64,000 bases of DNA, from contig JACKCH010000011.1 of the NCBI GenBank assembly GCA_020634115.1, forward strand, positions 868,001 through 932,000. The letters are read 5' to 3'. Below, piece by piece: positions 1 to 9,294 of the stretch. Source of the stretch: Anaerolineaceae bacterium. Lineage in GTDB: Bacteria; Chloroflexota; Anaerolineae; Aggregatilineales; Phototrophicaceae. Numbering within the stretch: the stretch's first letter is position 1; the number at the start of each line of letters is the position of its first letter. The notes beneath the pieces were generated by a model that was not told where the DNA came from, ran no database searches, and saw only the letters and a list, made by a program, of their open reading frames with translations. The translations under genes and the position numbers were made by a program.

Positions 1-564
1 TGTATTGAACTCGGCGGTGTGGATGTCCGCCAGCCACACCTGGAGCAGCTTCGCCAGCGAGTGGCGATGGTGACGCAGGATGTGCAGTTGTTTCAGGCCA
101 GTGTGCGGGACAACGTGACGTTTTTTGACCGGAGCATTACCGACGAGCAGATTCTGAGCGTGATTGAGGAACTCGAACTCAGCGACTGGTTCGCCACGCT
201 GCCGGAAGGGCTGGATACCCGCCTGGAAACCGGGGGACGCAGCCTTTCGGCGGGCGAAGCGCAGCTTTTAGCATTTACACGGGTGTTCCTGCGTGACCCC
301 GGTCTGGTCATCCTGGATGAAGCCTCATCGCGGCTCGATCCTGCCACCGAACAGCGTATCGAACGGGCAGTAGACAAGCTGTTGCGCAACCGCACCGCGA
401 TTATCGTCGCCCACCGCTTAGGCACGGTGCAGCGGGCGGATAGCATCATGATTATGGAAAATGGCCGGATTATCGAATACGGCGAACGCGAACAACTGGC
501 GCTGAATCCGCAGTCCCGCTTTGCGGGTCTGCTGCAAACTGGTCTGGAAGGGGTGCTGGCATGA
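1..564 (+). CDS. ABC exporter ATP-binding subunit, C-terminal part (5' end outside window)
   Basis: The reading frame is open from the first base, so this is the 3' part of a gene that starts before the window. What remains is the second half of a nucleotide-binding domain: Q-loop VTQDVQLF, signature LSAGE, Walker B VILDEASS with the catalytic Glu, and the H-loop His in VAHRLG. Walker A must lie upstream. The stop overlaps the next ABC gene by four bases (ATGA), so the two are translationally coupled and probably form a heterodimeric exporter in the cytoplasmic membrane. The Walker B Glu is intact here but replaced in the partner, a common arrangement in heterodimers with one degenerate ATP site. 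The substrate cannot be told from sequence. Confidence 0.93.
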   Translation, partial: CIELGGVDVRQPHLEQLRQRVAMVTQDVQLFQASVRDNVTFFDRSITDEQILSVIEELELSDWFATLPEGLDTRLETGGRSLSAGEAQLLAFTRVFLRDPGLVILDEASSRLDPATEQRIERAVDKLLRNRTAIIVAHRLGTVQRADSIMIMENGRIIEYGEREQLALNPQSRFAGLLQTGLEGVLA

Positions 565-2414
565 CGGCTGATACGACGACGATGCACGGGGCAATCCCCC
601 GCGACGACGATTCACAACTGCCGCGTATTCCCACCTGGAAGCTGATCTGGCGCATGATTCGGTTCCGCCCCTACCTGTGGATTCCGAACCTGCTGGCGAT
701 GCTGGTGGCGATGGTGGTGGCGCAAGCCCCCGGCCTGTTGATTCGTGAGTTTTTCAATCTGGTGACGGGCGACGCCCCGGCGCACTTCAGCCTGGGCGGG
801 TTGATGGTGTTTCTGCTCATCGCTGAGATGGTTCGTCAGGCGGGACTCTTCGGATTGATCCTGACGAATGTGCCATTTTTCGTCTCAACGATGACACTGC
901 TGCGTAAGAATCTGCTGTCCTACATTCTCAAACGCCCTGGAGCGCGGGCGCTGCCGGATTCGCCCGGCGAGGCCATCAGCCGTTTTCGGGGCGATGTCTT
1001 TGAAATCCCGCTGTTCGCGCTGTGGATTAACGACATTCTGGGAATGGTGGCGTTCTCAACGATTGCCCTGGTGGTGATGCTGAGTATCAGCCCGGAAATG
1101 ACTCTGTTGTCGCTGCTGCCGTTCATTGTGGTCGGCTTCATCGCCAACGCCGCCACCGGCCAGATTGAGAAATACCGCCGCGCCAGCCGTAAGTGGACGG
1201 GGATTGTCGCCGGGTTCATCGGGGAGACGTTCGGCGGTGTGCAGGCGATCAAGGTTGCTATCGCTGAAGAAGGCGTACTGCAACACTTCGCTGAACTCAA
1301 TGAGAGCCGCCGGGAAGTTGCAGTCAAAGACCGGGTGTTCAACGAAATTCTGCACTCGATTTTCGTCAACGCCGTCAACCTGGGAACAGGGGTGATTCTC
1401 ATTGTGGCGGGCAGTTCGATGCGGAGCGGGGCCTTTACGGTGGGCGACCTAGCGCTGTTCATCTTCTACCTGGAATATATCAGCGATCTGACGGCGTTTT
1501 CCGGGTTGATTGTGGCGCGGTACAAGCAGATTGGTGTCTCGGTGGAACGGATGGGACGCCTGATGGAAGGCGCGCCCCAAGAGGCGCTGGCCGAATTCAG
1601 CCCGGTTTACATGGACGGGCAGTTCCCGGATGTTCAGTACCCACCGTTGACCGAAGCCGACCAGTTGCAGACGCTCACGGCGTCCGGGTTGAAGTTCCAC
1701 TACCCCGGCACACAAAATGGCATTGAGGGGATTGATCTACACCTGGAACGCGGTTCGTTCACGGTGATCACCGGACGCATCGGTTCGGGCAAAACCACGC
1801 TGCTGCGGGTGCTGCTCGGCCTGCTCCCGAAAGATTCAGGTGAAATCTATTGGAATGACGAGTCTGTCGCCAAGCCGGATCACTGGTTTGTGCCGCCGCG
1901 CAGCGCCTATACCGCGCAAGTGCCGCGCCTATTCAGTGATACCCTGCGTGACAATATCCTGATGGGGCTGAAGAAAGATGACCCCGATATCGAAACTGCC
2001 ATCCGCTCCGCTGTCATGGAAGCCGACCTGCAAGAGCTGGAAAACGGATTGGATACCATCGTCGGGCCGAAGGGCGTCAAGCTCTCCGGCGGGCAGATTC
2101 AGCGGACGGCAGCGGCGCGGATGTTCGTCCGTGACCCGCAACTGCTGGTGTTCGATGATCTTTCAAGCGCCCTGGATGTGGAAACCGAGCGCCAACTCTG
2201 GGAGCGGGTCTTTGAGCGTCCCGGCGTGACGTGCCTGGTCGTCTCGCACCGGAAAGCGGCGCTGCGCCGCGCGGATCATATCGTCGTCCTCAAGAACGGG
2301 CGGATTGAAGCTGAAGGCAAGCTAGATGACCTGTTGTTGACGTGCGAGGAAATGCAATACCTATGGCACGGCGATTCCGACCCCGCACCCCGCACGGAAA
2401 TGGCAGGGGCATAG
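561..2414 (+). CDS. ABC exporter, fused permease/ATP-binding subunit
   Basis: A 617-residue half-transporter. Residues about 30-340 hold a type-I exporter membrane domain with several hydrophobic spans. Residues about 370-600 are the nucleotide-binding domain with Walker A GRIGSGKTT (about 406), signature LSGGQ (about 507), Walker B LLVFDDLSS (about 529) and H-loop VSHRKA. The residue after the Walker B Asp is Asp rather than the catalytic Glu, so this site is probably degenerate and the canonical site lies in the upstream subunit. The start overlaps the upstream stop (ATGA). It most likely pairs with that subunit as an exporter of lipid, peptide or drug; the substrate is unknown. Confidence 0.95.
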   Translation: MTADTTTMHGAIPRDDDSQLPRIPTWKLIWRMIRFRPYLWIPNLLAMLVAMVVAQAPGLLIREFFNLVTGDAPAHFSLGGLMVFLLIAEMVRQAGLFGLILTNVPFFVSTMTLLRKNLLSYILKRPGARALPDSPGEAISRFRGDVFEIPLFALWINDILGMVAFSTIALVVMLSISPEMTLLSLLPFIVVGFIANAATGQIEKYRRASRKWTGIVAGFIGETFGGVQAIKVAIAEEGVLQHFAELNESRREVAVKDRVFNEILHSIFVNAVNLGTGVILIVAGSSMRSGAFTVGDLALFIFYLEYISDLTAFSGLIVARYKQIGVSVERMGRLMEGAPQEALAEFSPVYMDGQFPDVQYPPLTEADQLQTLTASGLKFHYPGTQNGIEGIDLHLERGSFTVITGRIGSGKTTLLRVLLGLLPKDSGEIYWNDESVAKPDHWFVPPRSAYTAQVPRLFSDTLRDNILMGLKKDDPDIETAIRSAVMEADLQELENGLDTIVGPKGVKLSGGQIQRTAAARMFVRDPQLLVFDDLSSALDVETERQLWERVFERPGVTCLVVSHRKAALRRADHIVVLKNGRIEAEGKLDDLLLTCEEMQYLWHGDSDPAPRTEMAGA

Positions 2415-2480
2415 GGTCGTAAACCACAGCGCCAGCCTTCACCGAGTGATACTGCGCTTTAACCCATGAGTGCGGTGATT

Positions 2481-2513
2481 TTGGTAGGGGCATGATGCCC
2501 ATGCCCCTACCAA
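2481..2513. terminator. Perfect 14-bp inverted repeat between convergent genes
   Basis: TTGGTAGGGGCATG and its exact reverse complement flank a five-base loop (ATGCC). It lies between the plus-strand ABC operon and the convergent minus-strand hydrolase. There is no T-tract, so it may be a structural or bidirectional terminator, or a REP-like palindrome; the sequence cannot decide. Confidence 0.5.
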
Positions 2514-2593
2514 CCCTAAAACCCAACCCATTGATTTGTAACCCGAGGCGTATGCACAGCGATGCGCCTTACATGCCCCGCATTTACCGACCA

Positions 2594-4150
2594 CTACTGA
2601 TTGACCGTCACATGCGCCCCCAGCCAATCTATCACCAGCGGCAGGAGATCAGGGTGCAGCACGGGTTCCAGCGTCGCGTATTCAGAAATACTGCCGGTTT
2701 CCGCCTGCTGCAACAGGTGATTCATGTTCGGGACGGTCACGATCTCGAAATCGGTGTTTCCAGCCTGCGTCAGTGCCGCTTCCATCAGCGGGGCGTTGAC
2801 CGCCGCATTCACCTGCATATCCAGGCTGCCAAACACGCCCAGTACCGGAATCGTGGTCTGCGCCCAATCATCCGCCGGGTTGTGGTGGATGAACTGCTGA
2901 TACCAGGGACTCTGGTAAATGGCGAGCGAATCCGCGACTTGTTTCTCAATGAGGGCATCTAGGTCGCCCAGCGCGGCCTGCTGGTCTTCCGGCATGGTTG
3001 CCACTTCTTCCCGGATCAGTTCCGGTATCAAGGTTTCCAGCGCCGTCCAGTCCCCAGCCTCAATCAGAGGCATCAGCACCGCTTGCTGCGCCTGTTTCCG
3101 GCTAATCTGCTCGTCGGTTGCGCCCTCAACGGCCAGGATGTCTATTTCCTGCTGTGTGAGGACATTCAGGCCGCTGGTAGCGGTTCCCGCTAGCGCGACA
3201 ATAAACGCGACGTCCGGGTCTTGCAGTGCCACCATCGGGGCGACAATCGCGCCTTCGCTGTGGCCGATCAAGCCGACCTGTGCCGGGTTGATTTCCGCCC
3301 GACCCAGGAGATACTGGACTCCAGCATCGGCGTCCCCGGCGAAATCGGTCAGGTTGGCTGCGGCATAGTCGCCGGTAGACTCACCGATTCCCCGGTCATC
3401 GTAGCGCAGCACGGCCACGCCCACCCGTGCCAGCGCGTCCGCGATGATCCTGAACGGCTGTAGCTCGGAAACAGACGGAAGCGACTCGTTGCGATCCTGG
3501 CCGCCGCTGCCGGTAATCAGCACCACCGCCGGAAATGGGCCGTCACCTTCCGGGAGCGTCAGCGTCCCGGCCAGCGTGATATCGCCATTGGTAAACGTCA
3601 CATCCTCTTCGGTATACGGCGCGTCGGCGGGCGGTGCGCTGGATACGGCCAGCGGCGCGAGTGCGTTCACCACCGGCAGGAAAATCGCTTCGTGCAGGGC
3701 GGCGTACTCTTCCGAATCGGCCTGCAAGAGAATCACGTAACTCTTTCCATCGGCCTCAGCCAGCGCCACGTCCACCACAATCGTCATGCTCCCTGCCGGG
3801 ACTTCGACGTGATACACTGACCAGGAGAAATCTCCGGTTTCGATGGTTTCCACCACGTCCGGCACTTCGCTCAGACCCAATTGTGGCAGCAGCGCGGTGA
3901 GCAATTGCTCCTGACTGATAGGGGCAGCCTGCTGCGCCACTAAAACGATGTCGGTGGCGCTGTTCCCGCGCCGCACGATACCCGGCGCGACCTGCGTCCA
4001 GCCTTCCGGCTGAAGCCCTTGGGTGCCAAACGCCTCGCTGCTATAGGGGACGAGCGTGATGTCGCCGTCTTGTGCGAATACCGGCACGACTGCGAGCAGC
4101 AGCGCCAGCCCGATGATACTGATAATGATCTGTCGCCCGAATTTGGGCAT
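2594..4150 (-). CDS. Exported alpha/beta-hydrolase (serine hydrolase)
   Basis: A 518-residue protein. It starts with a signal peptide (basic MPKFGRQ, a hydrophobic core, then a VFAQ cleavage-like site), so it acts outside the membrane. After a domain of about 170 residues of unclear type comes an alpha/beta-hydrolase fold: oxyanion strand ITGSGGQ (about 213), RYDDRGIGES, nucleophile elbow GHSEG (about 297), and a likely acid (GSLDMQVN) and His (VPNMNH) near the end. The layout resembles exported S9-like or dienelactone-hydrolase-like esterases. AGGAG lies just before the ATG. It stands downstream of the DUF1992 gene on the same strand with a 22-base gap. The substrate is unknown. Confidence 0.88.
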   Translation of the reverse strand: MPKFGRQIIISIIGLALLLAVVPVFAQDGDITLVPYSSEAFGTQGLQPEGWTQVAPGIVRRGNSATDIVLVAQQAAPISQEQLLTALLPQLGLSEVPDVVETIETGDFSWSVYHVEVPAGSMTIVVDVALAEADGKSYVILLQADSEEYAALHEAIFLPVVNALAPLAVSSAPPADAPYTEEDVTFTNGDITLAGTLTLPEGDGPFPAVVLITGSGGQDRNESLPSVSELQPFRIIADALARVGVAVLRYDDRGIGESTGDYAAANLTDFAGDADAGVQYLLGRAEINPAQVGLIGHSEGAIVAPMVALQDPDVAFIVALAGTATSGLNVLTQQEIDILAVEGATDEQISRKQAQQAVLMPLIEAGDWTALETLIPELIREEVATMPEDQQAALGDLDALIEKQVADSLAIYQSPWYQQFIHHNPADDWAQTTIPVLGVFGSLDMQVNAAVNAPLMEAALTQAGNTDFEIVTVPNMNHLLQQAETGSISEYATLEPVLHPDLLPLVIDWLGAHVTVNQ

Positions 4151-4172
4151 GGTTCGCTCCTATCTATTGACT

Positions 4173-4637
4173 TCATTCCGCTGTGTCGAGCAGCCGCGCC
4201 AATGCTCTTTCCAGGTCAATAAATGGCCTGTGCGCGACTCCCGGCGGCAGTTGGAGATTATAGCTCAGTACCGCTTTATTGAAGGACTCCACCGCTTCCC
4301 GCAGCGAGTCCTGGGTCTTTTTCCAGGCGATTTCCACCGCGTAAGGATCGCCCTCGGCAGCGGCGGCAGCCTTCCGTGTCTGGTACTGGCGCACCGCCTT
4401 CTCCATCTGTGCGGCGAGCTTTTCCTGGCGCGTTTCCAAATCCCTACTGCGCAGCATCCAGTCGGGGAGCAGGTCGTTATCTTTGAGGAGTTTATGGGCC
4501 ATCCGCAGTTCCGGCGGGGTGTGCTTGTCCTCATCCAGGCGCAGCGGCTGCCCCTGGCCGGGTTTATTGTCCATTTTGCCGTCCTCAATGGCCTGGCGAA
4601 TGGCGCGGTCAATGTACGATTCCCAATTCCGACTCAT
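4173..4637 (-). CDS. DUF1992 (DnaJ homologue subfamily C member 28-type) protein
   Basis: A 154-residue soluble protein. The N-terminal half matches the DUF1992 pattern: an early Ile-Asp-Arg-Ala-Ile motif, a short GKMDNKPGQGQPL segment and then LRMAHKLLKDND. The C-terminal half is charged and helical, rich in Lys, Arg and Glu, and probably forms a coiled coil. The family is named for a conserved region next to DnaJ domains in some eukaryotic proteins; bacterial members lack the J domain and have no settled function. GGAGG precedes the ATG. The hydrolase gene follows 22 bases downstream, so the two are probably co-transcribed. Confidence 0.85.
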   Translation of the reverse strand: MSRNWESYIDRAIRQAIEDGKMDNKPGQGQPLRLDEDKHTPPELRMAHKLLKDNDLLPDWMLRSRDLETRQEKLAAQMEKAVRQYQTRKAAAAAEGDPYAVEIAWKKTQDSLREAVESFNKAVLSYNLQLPPGVAHRPFIDLERALARLLDTAE

Positions 4638-4859
4638 ATAGCCTCCATGATAGGGAGATTCAACGGGGGACTATTCCATTTGACTTTAAAAGTATCATTT
4701 TCACAAAGTAAGTATATGAGAAAACGACGCTCACCATCATTTTATCAGAGTTTGCCGGTGAAATGACTGACTACACCAGCGAAATGGCCTGCACAGCACC
4801 CTATAACCGATACCGCACCTCAGGTTAAAACGCTATATTGGAATTTGAACACAAAAGGA

Positions 4860-4887
4860 TGTAACACTGGCCGGAGTTGCGTGTCTT
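4860..4887 (+). promoter_or_regulatory. Possible ECF-type promoter of the sigma factor gene
   Basis: TGTAAC, then 17 bases, then GTCTTAA, about 35 bases before the sigma factor ATG. An AAC/GTC pair at this spacing resembles ECF-dependent promoters and would fit autoregulation. It is a single match with no comparison, so it is weak. The rest of the 283-base gap (4638-4920) shows no gene. Confidence 0.25.
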
Positions 4888-4920
4888 AAAGGGTAACGGA
4901 GGAAGGATAGGGACAGGCTC

Positions 4921-5499
4921 ATGCTCTTAGCCGTAGCGGCACTGCCCGCGCAGGACACAACCAATCACAAGGCTGAACGCGAGCAAATGCGCCGGGCGCA
5001 GGCAAACCCAACCGCCTTTGCCCCATTGTATGAAGCCTATGTGGATCGGGTGTATGCCTTTTGCCGGAGACGGTCTAACAGTGATGCCGAAGCGGAAGAC
5101 CTGTGTAGTCAGGTTTTTACGCGGGTACTGGTTGGCCTGCCGACCTATAACGGGGGGATGGTCGCCGCATGGATTTTCCGGGTGGCACGGAATGTCGTCG
5201 CCAACCACCTGCGCGGGCGGAAACCGATTCTCTCGCTTGATAGAATCGAGATTCCGAGCGAAGGAGACATCACCTACTGGGTCGAACGCGACGATGACCG
5301 CCGCATCCTGATGGAACTGTTCAATGCCCTACCGGAAAACAAGCGGGAATTGCTCTCGCTGGCACTGGATAGTGGCCTGACTTCGGCAGCGATTGGTCAG
5401 ATCATCGGCAAAGACGCGGGCGCGGTACGGGTGGAACTGCACCGCATCATCGCTGGTCTGCGGGAACGCTATTTCCGCTTAGTTGAAGGAGAGGCATAA
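4921..5499 (+). CDS. RNA polymerase sigma factor, ECF/sigma-70 family
   Basis: A 192-residue sigma factor. Region 2 runs from about residue 35 to 95 (LYEAYVDRVYAFCRRR, then AEDLCSQVF and AAWIFRVARN), and region 4 is a helix-turn-helix near the end (LTSAAIGQIIGKDAGAVRVEL). It directs RNA polymerase to a small set of promoters. A GGAGGA lies 18-24 bases before the first ATG, rather far, so an ATG at 4987 is an alternative start. The next gene begins one base after the stop and encodes a one-helix protein that could hold this sigma factor at the membrane. The target genes are not visible. Confidence 0.9.
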   Translation: MLLAVAALPAQDTTNHKAEREQMRRAQANPTAFAPLYEAYVDRVYAFCRRRSNSDAEAEDLCSQVFTRVLVGLPTYNGGMVAAWIFRVARNVVANHLRGRKPILSLDRIEIPSEGDITYWVERDDDRRILMELFNALPENKRELLSLALDSGLTSAAIGQIIGKDAGAVRVELHRIIAGLRERYFRLVEGEA

Positions 5500-5500
5500 C

Positions 5501-6406
5501 ATGGCTGACCAATCCCAGCTGTTGGAACGCTATCTTTCCGCTTTGCGGAATGACCCGGACGCGCTGCCACCTCCCGGCCTCAACCCGGCAACGGCAGCCT
5601 TCGCCCGCAAATTGGTTCGTGAAACGGCACTCTCAACCCTATCAGACTCTGCCAGAGCGCGGATGTGGCGTGTGGCGCTGCATCGGGCGCAGTTATCCAA
5701 CCATGATACACATGATACACAGGAGACCAACATAATGACGACGATAAACCGACGCCAGGCTGTGCCGCTGCGTGGCCTGACCTTTCTCGCGGTGGCGATG
5801 GTGGCAGTGCTGATCGGTGCGGCGCTGATTGTCTGGACGAATATCCAGAAACCGAACGGTAACGACCCGATGATGGCCGCCCTACAGTCCCAGAATGATT
5901 CGCCCACGCCGACGGCAAGCCCGCTGACGGTAGAGACTCTGCCTGCAAGCCCAACACCCGTCCTGAATCCGGTTGATGTACAGGTCGTTACAGCCACACC
6001 CGTACAGAGCGAATTCATGACGCAAGCCGCACCAGCTGCAGACTTATTCAACTATGTTCCGGTGGTATCGGCTTATGTGCCAATCACACAGGGCGAGTTA
6101 ATCCGCGAGGACATGCTGGCGCTGGTCTACTGGCCGGTTGGTCGCACTCCGTCCGATGTATTTGGCGCAATCGAACCGGTTATCGGGCAGTATGCGACCC
6201 AAAATATTGAACGTTTCCAGCCGGTATTCGCCTATAATGTCAGTTCGTCCGTCCCGGAGATGCTGCCCACAGTGCCTCCGCCAAGCCCGACCTTGGTGCC
6301 GACCGCCACTGCCACCCACACACCAACCGTAACAGCCAGCGCAACCTTGACTCCCACGCCTACCATAACGGCCAGCCCTGTCATCCTGCCCCCAACGCCG
6401 GGATAA
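5501..6406 (+). CDS. One-helix membrane protein, likely partner or anti-sigma of the ECF factor
   Basis: A 301-residue protein. The first 90 residues are a helical, presumably cytoplasmic segment; one membrane helix follows at about 92-116 (LTFLAVAMVAVLIGAALIVW), then a Thr/Pro/Ser-rich linker, a small extracellular domain and a second TP-rich tail. The start is the ATG at 5501, with GAAGGAGAGG before it and one base after the sigma factor stop. The sigma-then-one-helix pair is the usual layout of sigma/anti-sigma operons in Chloroflexota, but no recognisable zinc anti-sigma motif (HxxxCxxC) is seen, so the anti-sigma role is an inference. Confidence 0.78.
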   Translation: MADQSQLLERYLSALRNDPDALPPPGLNPATAAFARKLVRETALSTLSDSARARMWRVALHRAQLSNHDTHDTQETNIMTTINRRQAVPLRGLTFLAVAMVAVLIGAALIVWTNIQKPNGNDPMMAALQSQNDSPTPTASPLTVETLPASPTPVLNPVDVQVVTATPVQSEFMTQAAPAADLFNYVPVVSAYVPITQGELIREDMLALVYWPVGRTPSDVFGAIEPVIGQYATQNIERFQPVFAYNVSSSVPEMLPTVPPPSPTLVPTATATHTPTVTASATLTPTPTITASPVILPPTPG

Positions 6407-6439
6407 ATAAACACCTCGCCTCATCAGGAGAATCAAAAA

Positions 6440-6468
6440 GGGAGCGCCCAATCCGCGCTCCCCCAAAT
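6440..6468. terminator. Bidirectional hairpin terminator
   Basis: GGGAGCGC and GCGCTCCC flank a seven-base loop. An A-run precedes the stem and a short T-run (ATTTTA) follows after a few bases. It sits between the convergent genes ending at 6406 and 6485 and could stop transcription from both sides. Confidence 0.6.
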
Positions 6469-6484
6469 TTTATCCCCGCACAGG

Positions 6485-8023
6485 CTATCCTCGGCGCAGT
6501 CGCAGCAGCCCGCCGATAATGAAGGCCACCGCGATCAACCCAACAGCCAGTACCCCTAGGGCCGGCACTGGTTGGCTCAAAGGTGGGACTTCCGGTATGG
6601 GCGTTGCTGTGGGCGTGCGTAAACTACCCGCCGGGCGCGGCGTCACGGAAGGTGTCAGCGTCGCCGGAACCGGCGTGGGCGTGCTTGAGGGGAATGGCGT
6701 GGGCGACAGCGTGCCGGTGATCGTCACCGTCGGCGTCAGCGTCGCGGTATCGGACGGCGTTGGCGTCAGGGTATGGGTGGCGGTGGCAGTGGGCGTCGGC
6801 GTCGGCGTGGTGGGCAGGTACGCCGTAAACGTGAACGCATCCGCCCCGGCTGCCGTGAACAGCCAGCGGCTGAAGCCCGGCAGCAGCGCCTCCAGGGGCT
6901 GCCCGGCAGCGGCCTGATAAGCGTCGGCAAAGCTGGCGGCACTTCCGGCATCCCGTGCCAGCCGGTACAATCGGGGGACGCTCATCTGGTCAGCGATAAC
7001 CAGCACCATGCCGTAGCTCTGCGCCTCCCAGAGCGCCACATCTGCCCCGGCAACCGGGGACTGTGCCATCTCATCCAGAGTGTACAGGTGATTGCTGCGT
7101 GACGCGGCTTGCAGTGGCGGCAGCAGCATCCCTTTATAGCCCGGCTGGTAGAACTGCGTCAGGCCACTGCGGAACCAGGCGGGAATCGCCGTGTCCCCCC
7201 ACGTCGGGCCATAAAAACGCTCTACCAGATAATCTATGAGCGCGGTGCGCGTCTCGATCAGGCTCGGCCCGGCAGTAACGACATCCAGGCCGCTGGTCGC
7301 GAAAATAGCGTTGGTTCGGTCAGCGTTACACGGCACAGAGACTTTGCTCCCCGGCGCAACCGCCACCGGATTCCCTTCGTTGTCCAGCGTGCATCCGGGA
7401 TCAAATCCATCGTTATAAACCATCACGGTTAATGCAGGCACACGATCCGTATTGGCAGACAGCAGCGCATAGACCGACTGTAAATCGCCGCGCAGTTTGC
7501 GCAGCATGTCCGATTCCCCGCTGGCCGGGTCGGGGAAAGCGGCAGAAATTGGCATCACCAGATTCAGCACACCCAGCGGGTCATCATACCGCCGCCAGGT
7601 CGCCCGCTCATCAGTAAAGGTGAACGTGTCGGTGACGCGGGCGAGTTCACCGCTGGTGGTGGTGACATCCCATCCCAGGGTAATGTCCTGGAACAAGACA
7701 GGTGGTGTGTCCGCTGGCAGCTCCCAGATATAGGCAATTTCGGAGAAGGGTTCGGCGGTCTGGATGGTGGTGTCATCCAACGGTACGTTAATCAGCAGCG
7801 CCCCCTGACCAGCGGGCTGGATGGTGAGCATCGCCGTTGTCAGTTGGGCGGCGGGAAGATTGGTCGTCAGCGTGAAGCGAATCGCCTGCGGGAATAGTGA
7901 TTCCTGCGACCAGCCCAGGATATACCCTTGCTCCGGCTGCGGGGTGTTTTGCGCTGCTGCGGGCGCAGCCGCCAGCAGCAGCACGAGGAGAATCAGCCAG
8001 TACGGATGTTTGAAGGGTGTCAT
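6485..8023 (-). CDS. Membrane-anchored TP-rich protein with a degenerate peptidase-MA-like domain
   Basis: A 512-residue exported protein: signal peptide (HPYWLILLVLLLAAAPAAAQ), a beta-rich region, a helical domain at about 200-385, a long TPTPT-type linker, and a C-terminal membrane helix followed by basic LRRG. The helical domain contains IPAWFRSGLTQFY, which matches the P-x-W-h-x-x-G-h-x-x-Y segment of gluzincin peptidase-MA proteins. Where those have HExxH, this protein reads TRTALIDYLVERF, so the zinc site seems lost and enzymatic activity is doubtful. The ATG at 8023 is chosen because it starts the signal peptide and lies 13 bases after the upstream stop; an upstream TTG at 8077 would overlap the protease gene. 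Confidence 0.8.
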   Translation of the reverse strand: MTPFKHPYWLILLVLLLAAAPAAAQNTPQPEQGYILGWSQESLFPQAIRFTLTTNLPAAQLTTAMLTIQPAGQGALLINVPLDDTTIQTAEPFSEIAYIWELPADTPPVLFQDITLGWDVTTTSGELARVTDTFTFTDERATWRRYDDPLGVLNLVMPISAAFPDPASGESDMLRKLRGDLQSVYALLSANTDRVPALTVMVYNDGFDPGCTLDNEGNPVAVAPGSKVSVPCNADRTNAIFATSGLDVVTAGPSLIETRTALIDYLVERFYGPTWGDTAIPAWFRSGLTQFYQPGYKGMLLPPLQAASRSNHLYTLDEMAQSPVAGADVALWEAQSYGMVLVIADQMSVPRLYRLARDAGSAASFADAYQAAAGQPLEALLPGFSRWLFTAAGADAFTFTAYLPTTPTPTPTATATHTLTPTPSDTATLTPTVTITGTLSPTPFPSSTPTPVPATLTPSVTPRPAGSLRTPTATPIPEVPPLSQPVPALGVLAVGLIAVAFIIGGLLRLRRG

Positions 8024-8036
8024 AGGGTATCTGCCG

Positions 8037-9119
8037 TTACAAACCACTTGCCAGCAGCGCCAGCGCCAACTGGACAAAATTATAGGTAAAATGCGCGACG
8101 ATGGAGGCGGTGGTGCTCTGCCGCTGCCGCAGCCACCCTAACCCCAAGGCGACGACGAAGATAATCAGCGTGATCGGTGTGAACGTGTACTGGATATGCA
8201 CCAGGGCGAAAAACAGGCTGGTCAACCTCAGGCCGAACACCGGTTGCAGCGCCCCCCGGAACAGAATTTCCTCACTGACCGCCGATGACAGCGACAGCGC
8301 GAAAGCCAGCGGCAGGGTGTTAAACAGGCTGGCGAACTGGTCACTGGCCGCGCTCTGTTCAGCGATAATCTCCGCTGACGAGATGGTGTACCACAACAGC
8401 ACTAGTGCCACCTGGACGCCATACAGCAGGATGCCGACTCCGATCCCCCAGGTGATGTCGCTCCAGGTGGGCAGCCGCAGCCCCAGGCGTTTGAACGTTT
8501 CCGGCAGGGTACGCCGCAGCGCAGCGCCCACTCCTAACAGGGCAATCACGATGAACAGCGCCGCCTGAAAAGCCATCTGTCCCGGCGCGACAATATCCTC
8601 GGACTGAATGTCCTGCGCCAGCCCGGTAATGCCGCCGCTTAACACCGCCTGTCCAATGATGATTGCTACGAATGCCAACGCCAGCACCATCGCGGTGAGA
8701 TGCAGGTAGGATTCCGGCAGATAACTACTGCCCGCGCCGGTCAGCCGCTTGATACGCCCCCGCAGATTCGGTGAAGCCACTAAACGCACGCTCACAAATG
8801 CGGCCAGGGTCGAGATGGCGAAATAAACCAGTGCTGGAACCAGTTCGACTTGCGGCAAGTTCACGTTCGTGCCGGTATCTGGCAGCGGGACAACGGCGAC
8901 CTGCAAAATGAGCAGCCCGAACACAAAGATTATCCCGGCGATGCCATACAGCATCCAGCGCAATAGGGTTTCGGTCTGATAGCGGGATTTATCTTGATCG
9001 GCGGACAGTGGTTTAGCGGCGGCCTGCACGCGCGCGAGTTCCTGCATATTGGCGAAATACAGCAGCATCCCCAGGTAGATCAGGGCGAACAGGCCAAAAA
9101 GGAGCAGTGAGAAGTCCAT
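8037..9119 (-). CDS. CPBP-family intramembrane glutamic endopeptidase
   Basis: A 360-residue polytopic membrane protein with about eight hydrophobic spans. The three CPBP (Abi/CaaX-processing) motifs are all present near the C-terminus: EEILFRG (about 286), FFALVHIQ (about 306) and HFTYN (about 346), giving the Glu-Glu, His and His/Asn residues of the active site. Family members cleave membrane-embedded or prenylated substrates; the bacterial substrate is usually unknown. It is first of a two-gene minus-strand unit with the TP-rich protein. Confidence 0.9.
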   Translation of the reverse strand: MDFSLLLFGLFALIYLGMLLYFANMQELARVQAAAKPLSADQDKSRYQTETLLRWMLYGIAGIIFVFGLLILQVAVVPLPDTGTNVNLPQVELVPALVYFAISTLAAFVSVRLVASPNLRGRIKRLTGAGSSYLPESYLHLTAMVLALAFVAIIIGQAVLSGGITGLAQDIQSEDIVAPGQMAFQAALFIVIALLGVGAALRRTLPETFKRLGLRLPTWSDITWGIGVGILLYGVQVALVLLWYTISSAEIIAEQSAASDQFASLFNTLPLAFALSLSSAVSEEILFRGALQPVFGLRLTSLFFALVHIQYTFTPITLIIFVVALGLGWLRQRQSTTASIVAHFTYNFVQLALALLASGL

Positions 9120-9242
9120 ATTGTGATCACACTATACTGATTGCTTAAGGTTGTGTTTCATCCAACAAACGGGGCTGCCGCAGCACGGCATCACCCGTGT
9201 TCTACTCCCCCTTAGTATCCCACACTCAGGGGCATTCTGCCA

Positions 9243-9272
9243 TTGACCAATGTTTAAGAGCTATGTTAGAAT
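9243..9272 (+). promoter_or_regulatory. Sigma-70-type promoter of the tRNA-Ser genes
   Basis: TTGACC, an 18-base spacer and TAGAAT, ending 22 bases before the first tRNA-Ser. The match to the primary sigma consensus is good and the position fits transcription of both tRNA genes. Confidence 0.6.
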
Positions 9273-9294
9273 GCCAACACGTTGATACCAAGCG

